From IMG/VR virus record IMGVR_UViG_3300025896_000233, positions 1 to 20,343 of that record: a DNA stretch of 20,343 bases. The stretch is one strand, 5' to 3'. Shown one piece after another: positions 12,252-20,343 of this stretch. Position 1 is the first letter of the stretch, and every line of letters starts with the position of its first letter. This DNA comes from a virus. Both the position numbers and the translations under genes were made by a program. The notes under the pieces were generated by a model that did no database searches, was not told the DNA's origin, and saw nothing but the letters and a program-made list of their open reading frames with translations.

Positions 12252-14200
12252 AAAAGACCGTAGAGATTGACGTACAGGTAAAAGGAGAAGGGGCACTAAC
12301 TGAAGTCACACAATCTACGAAAATGTTAGGTGATGCTAGCTCTGGTGCCGGTGGTAAATTAGGAATGTTTAGTGGAGCTCTAGAAAAACTAGCTCCTGGA
12401 CTTTCAAGTGCTACATCTAGTTCGCTTTCATTCGGTAAATCTCTATGGGCACTTGTTGCAAATCCAATCGGGGTTATTATAACTGGAATTGTAGCAGGTT
12501 TTACATTACTATATAAAGCTTTTACAGCAACTGCAGATGGTGCTGACAAAATAAGCTTTATATTTGAGGGAGTTAGTAAAGCAGTAGAATCTTTATTTGG
12601 AAGCATACTTGAATTTGCTAGCGGGTTAGCTGCAGTTTTATCGGGTGATGTTATTAGTGGTTTAAGCAAGATGAAAAATGCTGTCGTTAATGCAGGCGGT
12701 GGTATGGTAGATGCTGCTAAAGCTGGTTATGCCATGGCAGAGTCACTAGATAATATTGAAGATAGATTAAAAGAATTAGAAGTTACACAATCGAAAAACA
12801 ATTCTCTCTTAAAGAAATCTAGAGAACTTATAAATGATGAAAATGCAACGTATGCAGACAAGAAGAAAGCAATTGCAGAAATACGTAAAGTGGAAGCAGA
12901 GTATGCAAAAGAACAAGAAGCTCTTTTAGCTGCTAGAGTTGCAATTTTACAAGCAGATTACGATATTGCAGCAAAAAGAGGAAACTTGAGCCAAAAACAA
13001 ATAGACGATTTACAAAAAGCTCAAATAGAACTTAATAAATCTGTAGAAGAAAATACTGGTAAGAGAATAGCTATAAATAAACAAGAGTTAAAGGCTGATA
13101 AAGATAACGAGGCGGCAATTAAAGAAGAAGCAGATAAAAGAAAGGAATTAAAGAAGAAAAGAGATGACGAAGCTGCAGCTGCTCAAAAAATAAGAGATGA
13201 CGAAGAAAAAAAGAGACTTAAACTTAGAGGTGATTTCATTAATACAGCTGCAATCACTGAATTAAAAAACGAATTCGATAGAAATGATGAAAAGATAAGA
13301 CAAGATAAACAAGCCAAAGCTCAAGAAATAGATAGTTTAAAAATATCTAATGAACAGAAGAAAGAACTTCTTAGATTATTAGATAAACAAGTAGATGCTC
13401 AATATGATGCTAACAATGAAGCTCGTAAAAAGAAGAAAGCAGAAGATAATGCAAAGGAACAAGATGCAGAACAAAAGAAACAAGATGCTATTTTAGCTAA
13501 ATTTATAAAACGTCTTGATGAACAACAGAAGAAAAAACAAGATAGAATAGCACAACAACCAGAACTTGCTCGTGAAGCTGAACTTAATGCTATGAGTGAA
13601 TATGACAGGGAATTGTCACTATTAGAAGAAACATATATAAAGAAATTAGAGATAGCAGCAGGCAATGAAGCATTAATTTTTGCTCTTAATAGAGATTGGG
13701 GTGCTAAAAAACTTAAATTAAAGCAATCTGAAAAGAAAGAAGAATTGAATGCATATATGAGTGCAGCAGGTTCTATTGCTGAGATTGTAGGAAAAGAAAC
13801 ATTAGCTGGTAAAGCTATAGCTATAGCTCAGGCAACAATAAATACATATACTGCTGCAGCCCAAGTTTTTGCTAGACCTACACCAGGTATCGCACCTGTT
13901 TCATTAGCTGTTAAGATAGCTTCAATGGCTGCTGCATTAGCAGCCGGTTTTGCAACCGTTAAAGGAATCGTTGCGACCAAAGTTCCAGGTGGTGGAGGTG
14001 GTAGTGGGTCAGGAGGAGGTGAAGCAGTAGCTCCTCCTGCAGCATCTTTTAATATTGTAGGTGCTTCTACAAACAATCAATTAGCATCAAGCATTGCAGG
14101 TTCACAAGGAACACCAATTAATGCATACGTTGTTGGATCTCATGTGACATCTCAACAATCACTTGATAGACAAAGAATAAACAACGCTACATTCATATAG
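12239..14200 (+). CDS. Tape measure protein
   Basis: 653 residues. The N-terminus is a short beta-like VEIDVQVKGEGALTEV. Residues about 68-97 form a hydrophobic helix (LWALVANPIGVIITGIVAGF), a pattern seen in many tape measures. Residues about 165-500 are long charged helices rich in Lys, Glu and Ala, a coiled-coil rod. A second hydrophobic Ala/Gly stretch is near 520-580 (GSIAEIVGKETLAGKAIAIA), followed by a poly-Gly linker and a short tail. The rod sets tail length: 653 residues at roughly 1.5 angstrom each suggests a tail near 100 nm, shorter than lambda's. It overlaps the 42-codon ORF by 13 nt and is followed by the head genes rather than more tail genes. Confidence 0.9.
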   Translation: MADVKKTVEIDVQVKGEGALTEVTQSTKMLGDASSGAGGKLGMFSGALEKLAPGLSSATSSSLSFGKSLWALVANPIGVIITGIVAGFTLLYKAFTATADGADKISFIFEGVSKAVESLFGSILEFASGLAAVLSGDVISGLSKMKNAVVNAGGGMVDAAKAGYAMAESLDNIEDRLKELEVTQSKNNSLLKKSRELINDENATYADKKKAIAEIRKVEAEYAKEQEALLAARVAILQADYDIAAKRGNLSQKQIDDLQKAQIELNKSVEENTGKRIAINKQELKADKDNEAAIKEEADKRKELKKKRDDEAAAAQKIRDDEEKKRLKLRGDFINTAAITELKNEFDRNDEKIRQDKQAKAQEIDSLKISNEQKKELLRLLDKQVDAQYDANNEARKKKKAEDNAKEQDAEQKKQDAILAKFIKRLDEQQKKKQDRIAQQPELAREAELNAMSEYDRELSLLEETYIKKLEIAAGNEALIFALNRDWGAKKLKLKQSEKKEELNAYMSAAGSIAEIVGKETLAGKAIAIAQATINTYTAAAQVFARPTPGIAPVSLAVKIASMAAALAAGFATVKGIVATKVPGGGGGSGSGGGEAVAPPAASFNIVGASTNNQLASSIAGSQGTPINAYVVGSHVTSQQSLDRQRINNATFI

Positions 14201-14204
14201 AAAG

Positions 14205-14246
14205 TTAACAAAACAATAAGCATAAGTTATCTAATTATGGAAAACA
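14205..14246 (+). promoter_or_regulatory. Conserved leader block before the prohead protease, copy 1
   Basis: TTAACA-N11-ATAAGTTATCT followed by ATTA.GGAAAA. The same arrangement, with the same 11-nt spacer, recurs at 17011-17052. It would fit a -35 TTAACA and a -10 TATCTA with 17-nt spacing, but here the -10 ends 3 nt before the ATG, so the transcript would begin at or after the start codon. Its role is uncertain. Confidence 0.4.
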
Positions 14247-15364
14247 ATATCGATGTATACACAGTGGTATTTAATGATGAGTCTGATGGTGAAATCTATG
14301 GAATATCTTTAGTAGACTTTCCTGCAAACAAACGCCAGTTTATTGCACTTTCTGAACAGGAAAAACATGTACAAGTACGCTTAGCAGATGCTGCAAAACA
14401 ACTCTTAACTGGAATTGTCCTAATTCCAGAACAGCAAATCTACAGAGAATTTGAAGATGGAACACCTTTCTTTCTTACATTCTCTGCTCCTGTTATCGAA
14501 AAGTTTTCACAAGATTTCTTAATGAAGGGTTATCAACATAATTCTACATATAATCATCTTGACAAACAATGGCTTTCTGGTACTACAATAGTTGAATCTT
14601 GGATAGTAAACGATCCTAATAATGATAAATTAAATTCATTAGGGTTTAAAGACTTTCCAGCTGGAACATGGGCTATTACAATGAAACTTGACGATTCTAC
14701 GTGGAATGAATATGTTACAAATGGTAAGGTGAAAGGTTTTTCTATAGATAGTATTGTATCGTTTGAAAAATTAAAGAAAAAAAATAAAACACAAATGAAA
14801 AAAGAAGGATTTATACAGACTTTAGTGAAACTCTTGAATAAGGGTAAAGTAGAATGTATAGACGCAGAAACATCTATTGGAATTCTTTCAGCAGATACGT
14901 TTGAAATAGGTTCAGTTGTTGTTGATGCAAATCTTCAACCTCTAGTTAGTTCAACGTTTGATATGGAAGATAATACATATGTAACAGATGAAACTGGTGC
15001 TATCACATCAATTACACCTATCGTTGAAGCTCCTGAAGCTGAAATTGCTCCTGAAATGCCAGCAATGGAAGACATGGGAACAGCAGACGATATTACTGTG
15101 GCTGTAGATGAAATTGTTGCAGTAATTGCTAAACCAGAAGTTGATTTTGAAGCTTTACAAACTAAAATTGATGCTTTACAAGCTGAAGTTGATGCATTAA
15201 AAGCAGAAAAAGATGCATTAGCATCTCAAAACATGAAATTAATGGAAAAAGCTGCATCTTTAAAGATTAGATCTAATTCAAATGTTATCAATTTAGCAAC
15301 TAAAGAAACTAAAGTAGAGTCTAAATTAGACGCAATTTCTAGAATAAACAAACAAGCAAAATAG
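14237..15364 (+). CDS. Prohead protease with C-terminal scaffold (XkdF-like)
   Basis: 375 residues. The first 180 match XkdF-type phage serine proteases: VVFNDESDGEIYGISLVDFP, then KGYQHNSTYNHL (H107 a candidate catalytic histidine), VESWIVNDPNND and GKVKGFSIDS (S169 a candidate nucleophile). The rest is acidic and Pro-rich, then a regular coiled coil at about 305-345 (LQTKIDALQAEVDALKAEK), the usual build of a scaffold fused to the protease. It would shape the capsid shell and then be cut away, releasing peptides as the head matures. The major capsid gene follows directly, 38 nt downstream. Confidence 0.88.
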   Translation: MENNIDVYTVVFNDESDGEIYGISLVDFPANKRQFIALSEQEKHVQVRLADAAKQLLTGIVLIPEQQIYREFEDGTPFFLTFSAPVIEKFSQDFLMKGYQHNSTYNHLDKQWLSGTTIVESWIVNDPNNDKLNSLGFKDFPAGTWAITMKLDDSTWNEYVTNGKVKGFSIDSIVSFEKLKKKNKTQMKKEGFIQTLVKLLNKGKVECIDAETSIGILSADTFEIGSVVVDANLQPLVSSTFDMEDNTYVTDETGAITSITPIVEAPEAEIAPEMPAMEDMGTADDITVAVDEIVAVIAKPEVDFEALQTKIDALQAEVDALKAEKDALASQNMKLMEKAASLKIRSNSNVINLATKETKVESKLDAISRINKQAK

Positions 15365-15381
15365 AGGAAATAAGCTTCTCT
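15363..15381 (+). other. Hairpin before the capsid gene
   Basis: AGAGGAA (15363-15369) can pair with TTCTCT (15376-15381), leaving one bulged G, around a short loop. It begins one base before the last base of the protease gene's stop codon and resembles the AGAGGAAAT hairpin after the capsid gene. An RNA-processing or attenuator role is possible. Confidence 0.35.
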
Positions 15382-15402
15382 AATAAAAATTATAAAAACA
15401 AA

Positions 15403-16296
15403 ATGGCTACAACTGTAACTGTAAGTTCTCAATTCAATGGTGCATTAGCTGGCGAAGTATTCGTTCAAGCGTTCAAAGCATCAGATACAATCTCTAAGAA
15501 TTGTATCACTGTATTACCTAGTGTAATAGGTTCAGGTTTCTTACCAAAACTTTCTTACTCAGCTTCTATCGCTGCATATTCTTGTGGATTTACTCCATCA
15601 GGAACTGTATCATACACTGATAAAGAAGTTGCTACTAAGAAATATGAAATTAAGCATGAGTTATGTAAGGATGATTTTCATCAAACATTTCAAGCACAAG
15701 CTGCTGGTCTTTTCGCAGCTAACAATGAAATCCCTGCAACTATTCAAGATGCAATTTTACTTGCAATGGTGAATAACATGGGTGAAGCTGTAGATTATCA
15801 AATATGGCAAGGTACTGGTATCACTGGTTCTTTCAATGGATTGCTAGCTCAATTCGTAGCTGACGCTACTGTTGTAGATGTAACTGGTGCTACTGTAACA
15901 AGTTCAAACGTTATTACTGAAATGAATAAAGCATTCGATGCAGTTCCTGATGCAGTAGCTGATGACACTGATTTAGTAATCGCAGTTTCTAAAAACGTTG
16001 CTAAAGCTTATAAAAGGGCAATAGCTGCTCAAGGTTTAAATACCTACAATCAAGACAAAGCTCTTGACTATCTTGGTTATAGAATGGAATCTGTTGGAGG
16101 TTTACCTTCTAACACAATCTGTATCTATAGAGTTAAAAACTTAGGTTTCTTAACTGGTTTAGAAGCTGACATTAATGAAGTTAGAGTAATTGATTTGGAT
16201 GCAACTGATGGTTCTGGTTTAGTTAGAACTAAGATGGTGTTCACAGCAGGTGTTGGTTATTCTTTCGGTTCTGAAATCGTTTATTACAGACCTTAA
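15403..16296 (+). CDS. Major capsid protein
   Basis: 297 residues beginning MATTVTVSSQF. It has the length and style of HK97-fold capsid proteins of Bacteroidota phages: an N-terminal helix region, Ala-rich segments, a long mixed middle with LDYLGYRMESVGGLPSNTIC and a closing GVGYSFGSEIVYYR beta end. It builds the icosahedral shell around the scaffold. The leader (AAAATTATAAAAACAAA) is A-rich, suited to strong initiation in this host group. It follows the protease/scaffold directly, which supports the call, and is flanked by two hairpins. The codon choice seems cleaner than its neighbours, as for a highly expressed gene. Confidence 0.9.
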   Translation: MATTVTVSSQFNGALAGEVFVQAFKASDTISKNCITVLPSVIGSGFLPKLSYSASIAAYSCGFTPSGTVSYTDKEVATKKYEIKHELCKDDFHQTFQAQAAGLFAANNEIPATIQDAILLAMVNNMGEAVDYQIWQGTGITGSFNGLLAQFVADATVVDVTGATVTSSNVITEMNKAFDAVPDAVADDTDLVIAVSKNVAKAYKRAIAAQGLNTYNQDKALDYLGYRMESVGGLPSNTICIYRVKNLGFLTGLEADINEVRVIDLDATDGSGLVRTKMVFTAGVGYSFGSEIVYYRP

Positions 16297-16314
16297 TAAA
16301 CAAATATAAGGGTT

Positions 16315-16334
16315 AGAGGAAATTAATTTCCTCT
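16315..16334 (+). terminator. Perfect palindrome after the capsid gene
   Basis: AGAGGAAATTAATTTCCTCT is a perfect 20-bp palindrome followed by TCCTCTTTTAAATT. It could be a weak intrinsic terminator or an RNA-stabilising hairpin that lets the capsid message be more abundant than downstream genes. Confidence 0.5.
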
Positions 16335-16368
16335 TCCTCTTTTAAATTAAAAAATAAATAAAAACACG

Positions 16369-16923
16369 ATGAGTTGTGATATATCAAAAGGTAAAGCAAT
16401 ATTAGCATGTAAAGATAACGTAGGTGGTTTAAAAGCAATCTACTTAGCTAACTACGATGACTATGGTTTTACTATAAACGCTGGATCTACAGCAGGAAAT
16501 GTCCTGTCTGGCTTAGGTGCATTAGGAGCAACTGGAAGTGAAGTTTATAAATATGAATTAAAGAATACTGGCAATACATTTACTGAAGAGATTACATCAA
16601 ACAGAGATGCTGGAACAACTTCTTTTAAACAATCTTTAAACTTTGTAACATCTAAGCTTTCTGCTGAAATGCATTTTCAGATTAAAATGATGGCATGGGG
16701 ACGTCCAATTATATTCGTAGAATCTAATTCTGGATTAGTTTTCATAATGGGTATGGAAAATGGTTGTGAAGTAACAGGTAAAGCAGAAATACAAGGTGCT
16801 TTAACTGGAATGAACGGTTATACAATGACTGCAACAGCTGAAGAAAAAGACAGTATTTACTACTTAGATTCTACTTCTGTGACTGCTTTAAAAGCATTGG
16901 TTAGTACATCAAATGTAGCATAA
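16369..16923 (+). CDS. Major tail tube protein
   Basis: 184 residues. The start MSCDISKGKAILACKDNVGG, then LKAIYLANYDDYGF, and the later GMENGCEVTGKAEI with GALTGMNGYTMTATAEEKD are typical of the tail tube proteins of Bacteroidota siphophages. It forms the inner tube hexamers along which the tape measure runs. Gly/Thr-rich and intact. It lies between the capsid and portal genes, whereas tail tubes normally follow the connectors. The strong terminator after it isolates it, as expected for an abundant virion protein. Confidence 0.88.
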   Translation: MSCDISKGKAILACKDNVGGLKAIYLANYDDYGFTINAGSTAGNVLSGLGALGATGSEVYKYELKNTGNTFTEEITSNRDAGTTSFKQSLNFVTSKLSAEMHFQIKMMAWGRPIIFVESNSGLVFIMGMENGCEVTGKAEIQGALTGMNGYTMTATAEEKDSIYYLDSTSVTALKALVSTSNVA

Positions 16924-16942
16924 CTTTTTACATATTAAGTAT

Positions 16943-16980
16943 ACAATAGAGTGCGCAAAGTGCTCTATTGTTGTTTTGTT
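16943..16980 (+). terminator. Intrinsic terminator after the tail tube gene
   Basis: ACAATAGAG (16943-16951) pairs perfectly with CTCTATTGT (16963-16971), extendable by T-G, G-T and C-G pairs, leaving loop GCAAA. A T-rich run, TGTTTTGTT, follows. It lies 19 nt after the stop codon. The strongest terminator-like hairpin in the right half of the window. Confidence 0.75.
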
Positions 16981-17010
16981 GACATTGTTTATGCATTGTA
17001 TACGATGTTA

Positions 17011-17052
17011 TTAACATAAAGCAAAAGATAAGTTATCTTATTAAGGAAAAAA
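17011..17052 (+). promoter_or_regulatory. Conserved leader block, copy 2
   Basis: TTAACA-N11-ATAAGTTATCT matches copy 1 at 14205. It contains the dyad AAGATAAGTTATCTT (17026-17040, 7-bp arms, 1-nt centre). Here it is 20-50 nt before the ATG at 17061 and just after a terminator, a good position for a promoter (TTAACA, 17-nt spacer, TATCTT). Confidence 0.5.
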
Positions 17053-17060
17053 CATTACAG

Positions 17061-17456
17061 ATGAGTTTAAAAGTTATAAAAATACATGGTATGATCGAAA
17101 GTACCACTGCGGATACAACATTAATAACCGCGGATAACAGTACAGTAACAGTAGATATTACTAATTCTGGATATACATTAAAAGTTCCTTATCGTTTTTG
17201 GGCTACATCAGTTAATTTAATCCTTTGGAATGAACTAATTGAAGTAGAAACAGTTATTTCTTGTGTTCCAATTGAAGAAAACAACCAAATGAAACTAGAA
17301 TTTGATTATGTGTTTATTGATGGAACTACATTTGAAACGAAAATAGAAAGTGTAGATGGAAAATTGATATGGAGAGGTAAAATTTTAGCAACAACACAAA
17401 CAGATTTACAAAACTTTACGCTGAATCGTACATCTAGTAATATAATTAAAATATAA
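17061..17456 (+). CDS. Unknown virion-module protein
   Basis: 131 residues with a beta pattern throughout (MSLKVIKIHGMIESTTADTT, then KVPYRFWATSVNLILWNE and LIWRGKILATTQTD). No family is recognised and no signal or membrane segment is present. Its TAATG stop/start overlap with the portal gene implies translational coupling, and a promoter-like block precedes it. Possible roles are a head-tail completion protein or a head decoration protein. The position between tail tube and portal is the only clue. Confidence 0.6.
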   Translation: MSLKVIKIHGMIESTTADTTLITADNSTVTVDITNSGYTLKVPYRFWATSVNLILWNELIEVETVISCVPIEENNQMKLEFDYVFIDGTTFETKIESVDGKLIWRGKILATTQTDLQNFTLNRTSSNIIKI

Positions 17457-18559
17457 TGAAGAAAAATAGATTACATGTCGTTAATTTGAATCAATTTGTT
17501 AAAGTTGATATCCAGACTCTATTGACACAATCATCTAAATGGATAACAAACGGAGTAGACAATTCATATTTTACAACTGTAGAGAATGCATATCTTGGAT
17601 CTCCCACGAACCAATCGATAATCGATAACATGTCAAACTATATTCTTGGTGAAGGTATCAAGGATGTAAATGGAACAATCAATATTGAAGATTATCTAAG
17701 TGATGAAGATTTAAGACTAGCAGTTACTGACTTTAAGTTACAAGGGGCTATGTCTTTACAGGTCGTTTACAACCTAGCTGGAAATATAAAGGCACTTTAT
17801 TACATTCCTGTCAAAACATTAGCAGTTGCTAGGCAAGCAGATATCACAGAAGAACCAGAAGGTTTCTATTATTCATTTGATTGGAAATTAAAGACACGCT
17901 TTAAACCAGAATTTTATCCAGCTTTTGGCTATGGAGATAAAACTTGTACAGAAATACTATATATAAAGAGACAAAGCCCTCAACCTATTTTTGCTCTTCC
18001 TGATTGGCAATCTGGTATTCAATATGCACAAACTGAGGAACAATTGAGCAACTATTACATTAGTCATATAAGGAATAATTTTTCCGCTGGTAAAATAGTT
18101 AATATCAATCAAGGAATTCCTTCAAATGACGAAGCACAAGAGGAAGCTGAACTTGCAATAAAATCTCAGTTATCTGGATCGTCAAATGCTGGTGCAATTA
18201 TAATTTCATTTAATGAAAATAAAGAAAATGCAACAACTGTTGAAAATCTTCAAATAACAGACGCATACAATCAGTTTCAATTTCTTTCACAAGAATGTAT
18301 AGAAAAGATAATGCTAGCACACAAGATAAATGATAAAACATTATTCGGGCTTCCAATGGCTAGCGGATTTAGTTCTGTCGCTGAACAAATGATTCAATCT
18401 CTTAAAATTTTATATAGAAGTCAAGTTAATCCAATGAGAAAAATCATCACTAAAGGGTTAGAATGTGCATTTAAGACTATAGACCCGATATGCAAACTTG
18501 AATTTCAAGATTTTGAAGAATTAAAAACACTTCCAAGTGTTAAACCCGGTAATATTTAA
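17456..18559 (+). CDS. Portal protein
   Basis: 367 residues. The N-terminal TVENAYLGSPTNQSIIDNMS followed by NYILGEG is the typical beginning of portals, where the chain crosses the clip region. The middle is mixed, with the IYIKRQSP-type strand (EILYIKRQSPQPIFALPDWQ). Near the end, ECIEKIMLAHKINDKTLFGL with the VAEQMIQSLKILYRS helix matches the portal crown/stem helices that carry the conserved P-x-x-L-x-G type turn. Portals form the dodecamer through which DNA is packaged by TerL. Length is rather short but acceptable. It is unusual that it lies about 11 kb from terL and after the capsid and tail tube genes. Confidence 0.85.
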   Translation: MKKNRLHVVNLNQFVKVDIQTLLTQSSKWITNGVDNSYFTTVENAYLGSPTNQSIIDNMSNYILGEGIKDVNGTINIEDYLSDEDLRLAVTDFKLQGAMSLQVVYNLAGNIKALYYIPVKTLAVARQADITEEPEGFYYSFDWKLKTRFKPEFYPAFGYGDKTCTEILYIKRQSPQPIFALPDWQSGIQYAQTEEQLSNYYISHIRNNFSAGKIVNINQGIPSNDEAQEEAELAIKSQLSGSSNAGAIIISFNENKENATTVENLQITDAYNQFQFLSQECIEKIMLAHKINDKTLFGLPMASGFSSVAEQMIQSLKILYRSQVNPMRKIITKGLECAFKTIDPICKLEFQDFEELKTLPSVKPGNI

Positions 18560-18565
18560 TAGAGT

Positions 18566-19069
18566 ATGTCAACAACAATTTTAATAAAGGCAGATGACTT
18601 AACAAGAAACACTATTCTAGGAGGAAATATCGACGTAGATAGATATTTAAGTAGCATTAAAGCTTGTCAAAATACATTCATCAAGCCACTTCTAGGAGCA
18701 GATTTATATAATAAAGTATGTTCAGATTTTGAATCAAGTTCTCTTATAGGTGAATACCTAGTTCTTTATGAAGATTTTGTTAAAGAACTTGTTATTCATG
18801 GTAGTGCTGAAATCTATTTAACGAATGGTGCTTACATGATAACGAATAATGGAATTACTAAAGCAAAAAGTGATACTGCAGAAACAGTATCAAAAGAAGA
18901 AATAGATTATCTAGTTCAATCTTCAAAAAAACTTTATCAATTATATGAAAGAGAATTTTATAAATGGATAAAAACAGTTACTATCGCTGAATGGGTAGTA
19001 AAAGGTAGTAGAAGAGTCAACATTGGTGGATGGAGCTTATATAAACGAAACATAAATGAAACAATATAA
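18566..19069 (+). CDS. Head-tail adaptor protein (DUF6712-like)
   Basis: 167 residues. The helical order FIKPLLGADLYNKVCSDFES, then YEDFVKELVIHGSAEIY, then VSKEEIDYLVQSSKKLYQLY resembles head-tail adaptor (gp6-like) proteins found after portals in Bacteroidota phages. Adaptors bind the portal underside and receive the stopper or tail terminator. It follows the portal by only 6 nt, which strongly supports this. The C-terminal basic tail (GSRRVNIGGWSLYKRN) is unusual. The DUF6712 link is from memory and needs a profile search. Confidence 0.7.
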   Translation: MSTTILIKADDLTRNTILGGNIDVDRYLSSIKACQNTFIKPLLGADLYNKVCSDFESSSLIGEYLVLYEDFVKELVIHGSAEIYLTNGAYMITNNGITKAKSDTAETVSKEEIDYLVQSSKKLYQLYEREFYKWIKTVTIAEWVVKGSRRVNIGGWSLYKRNINETI

Positions 19070-19178
19070 GATTAAAGAGAAACATATTATAAAGCTTAAT
19101 AAATTCATTAAGAAACTAGAAGATAAAAATAAAGATAAGAATGTCACAAATAATAAATGTAGGAACAGTACCAAATGA
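19056..19178 (+). CDS. Possible 40-residue lysine-rich ORF
   Basis: Forty codons from an ATG 14 nt inside the adaptor gene to a TGA 38 nt inside the tail-fibre gene. It reads MKQYKIKEKHIIKLNKFIKK, then a charged end. It may be only the A-rich leader of the next gene read in frame. The interval does contain the A-rich, Shine-Dalgarno-free leader of the 19141 gene. Confidence 0.3.
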   Translation: MKQYKIKEKHIIKLNKFIKKLEDKNKDKNVTNNKCRNSTK

Positions 19179-20343
19179 TGGGTCTGGAGATGTTTTAAGA
19201 GATGCATTTATTAAAATAAATGCGAATTTTAGCGATATTGATATACTTCTTACAGATGCTTTATACACTGGAAATGTGAATATTAATGATGTCATAGGAC
19301 TGCAGCCGTTACTTGACGATATTAATAACGATATTGCAACAATACCTTTGCTGCAATCAGATATCGATTCAATAACCTCGACTATATACAATATAAATAA
19401 TACTCTTAATAGTCAAAATGCTTCAATTTTGACTATTAAAGCAGATATTCTTGATTTACAAGGCTCTATTAATATCTTGTTTTCAACAAAACTTAGTGAA
19501 GCGCCGATCGATGGCGTTACGTATGGAAGAAAAAATGGTGCATGGGACGATATTTCATCAGGTTTAAACGGGTTTGTGACATTAGATACACCTCAAACAA
19601 TTACAGGAATCAAGACTTTTCAAAATGAGTCATTACAATTGTTTGGTATTAATTCTGGAGGACCTCATGTTGTGTCTGTAAGAGCTGATGATGGTGCAGG
19701 AACTATAGTTTTTGAAGAAACAGGTGATGCTGTAACACAAACAGTTGCTTATAGAAGTTGGGTAATAGACCAAAATTATTTAACTTCTGCTAGTATTAGT
19801 GGTAAAGCTGATAAAGCTACAACATTAACTATAAATGGAGTAAGCCAAGATTTATCTACAAATAGAAGTTGGAGTATAGACTCTTTACCTTCTCAAACAG
19901 GTAAAAATGGAAAATGGTTAACTACAGATGGAACAACTCCTACTTGGGAAAGTTTATCTGGTAATTTATCACAATTTACAAATGATTTAGCAAATCTAAC
20001 TATTGGTGCTGAATTAATAAGTGGTGGCTCAACATATAATGGTAGTGCAGCAAAAACAATTGGTATACAAGCTGATTCTGTAACTAACGCAATGTTAGCT
20101 GGGAGTATTGATTTGACTACTAAAGTAACTGGCTTATTACCTGATGGAAATATTTCTAGTGCTAGTAATTGGAATACTGCTTATACAAATAGAATAACTT
20201 CTTTTTCTACAACAGGGGCTAGTGGTGCTGCTACATTAAGTGGTAATACCTTAAATATTCCTAATTATACATTAGCAGGTTTAGGCGGAGATAATGCAAG
20301 CAACATAACAAGTGGTACTTTAGAAGATGCAAGGTTAAGTAGT
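19141..20343 (+). CDS. Tail fibre-like protein, N-terminal part (cut by window edge)
   Basis: An ATG at 19141 opens a frame that runs to the window edge (401 codons with no stop). The N-terminus MSQIINVGTVPNDGSGDVLR, followed by DAFIKINANFSDI, is the typical anchor seen at the start of many phage tail-fibre proteins. Residues about 50-125 form a heptad-like coiled coil (LLDDINNDIATIPLLQSDID). Repeated segments follow that are common in fibres, such as SGKADKATTLTINGVSQDL and NTAYTNRITSF. The C-terminal receptor-binding tip is outside the window. It lies right after the adaptor gene, placing receptor-binding genes at the module's end. The role is well supported; the host receptor is not visible. 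Confidence 0.85.
   Translation, partial: MSQIINVGTVPNDGSGDVLRDAFIKINANFSDIDILLTDALYTGNVNINDVIGLQPLLDDINNDIATIPLLQSDIDSITSTIYNINNTLNSQNASILTIKADILDLQGSINILFSTKLSEAPIDGVTYGRKNGAWDDISSGLNGFVTLDTPQTITGIKTFQNESLQLFGINSGGPHVVSVRADDGAGTIVFEETGDAVTQTVAYRSWVIDQNYLTSASISGKADKATTLTINGVSQDLSTNRSWSIDSLPSQTGKNGKWLTTDGTTPTWESLSGNLSQFTNDLANLTIGAELISGGSTYNGSAAKTIGIQADSVTNAMLAGSIDLTTKVTGLLPDGNISSASNWNTAYTNRITSFSTTGASGAATLSGNTLNIPNYTLAGLGGDNASNITSGTLEDARLSS

Noticed and set aside
13399-14076. Minus-strand ORFs inside the tape measure gene (Ser- and Pro-rich)
   Set aside because: Their composition is the reverse-complement image of Ala/Lys/Gly-rich tape measure codons; they have no plausible leader.
19141-20343. 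Diversity-generating retroelement target in the tail-fibre gene
   Set aside because: No reverse transcriptase, template repeat or C-terminal variable region is visible in this window; the fibre tip is outside it.

Overview
The window looks like one side of a tailed-phage genome, or an integrated prophage, with a siphovirus-type structural module and a host in the Bacteroidota. Three things point to that host group. The DNA is very AT-rich. Nearly every start codon follows an A-rich leader with no Shine-Dalgarno sequence. Several proteins (tail terminator-like, tail tube, head-tail adaptor, the paired tail proteins, a BACON-like domain) resemble families I know mainly from Bacteroidota phages. 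The genus cannot be named from sequence alone.

Layout. (1) 1-972, minus strand: an IS607-type pair (serine recombinase tnpA and the 5' part of tnpB, cut by the window edge) and a small ribbon-helix-helix (RHH) protein gene. (2) 973-1243: a divergent control region with two oppositely oriented copies of a TAGATATATAAT box, four helically phased ACTATTT sites, a dyad, and a GC-rich hairpin in the rightward leader. (3) 1244-2575: a winged-helix, replication-initiator-like gene. Its middle contains three identical 21-bp tandem repeats and a 74-bp direct repeat, reminiscent of the lambda O gene with its internal origin. A strong bipartite terminator follows. (4) 2709-4893: HNH endonuclease, two unknown genes, a sigma-factor-like protein and a conserved Cys-motif protein. 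(5) 4934-6510: putative small terminase and clear large terminase. (6) 6546-14200: tail terminator-like and HK97 gp10-like proteins, a tail assembly chaperone with a -1 frameshift extension, two large tail/baseplate-like proteins, a possibly frameshifted small gene, a 42-codon ORF and the tape measure. (7) 14237-19069: prohead protease/scaffold, major capsid, tail tube, an unknown protein, portal and adaptor. (8) 19141 to the end: a tail-fibre-like gene running off the window.

The genes make a near-complete packaging, head and tail set, but in an unusual order: tail genes lie between terminase and capsid, and the portal lies after the tail tube. The points most worth checking are the probable origin inside the initiator gene, the operator array beside the RHH gene, the programmed -1 frameshift at a T9 run, and repeated promoter-like boxes that a phage-encoded sigma factor could recognise.
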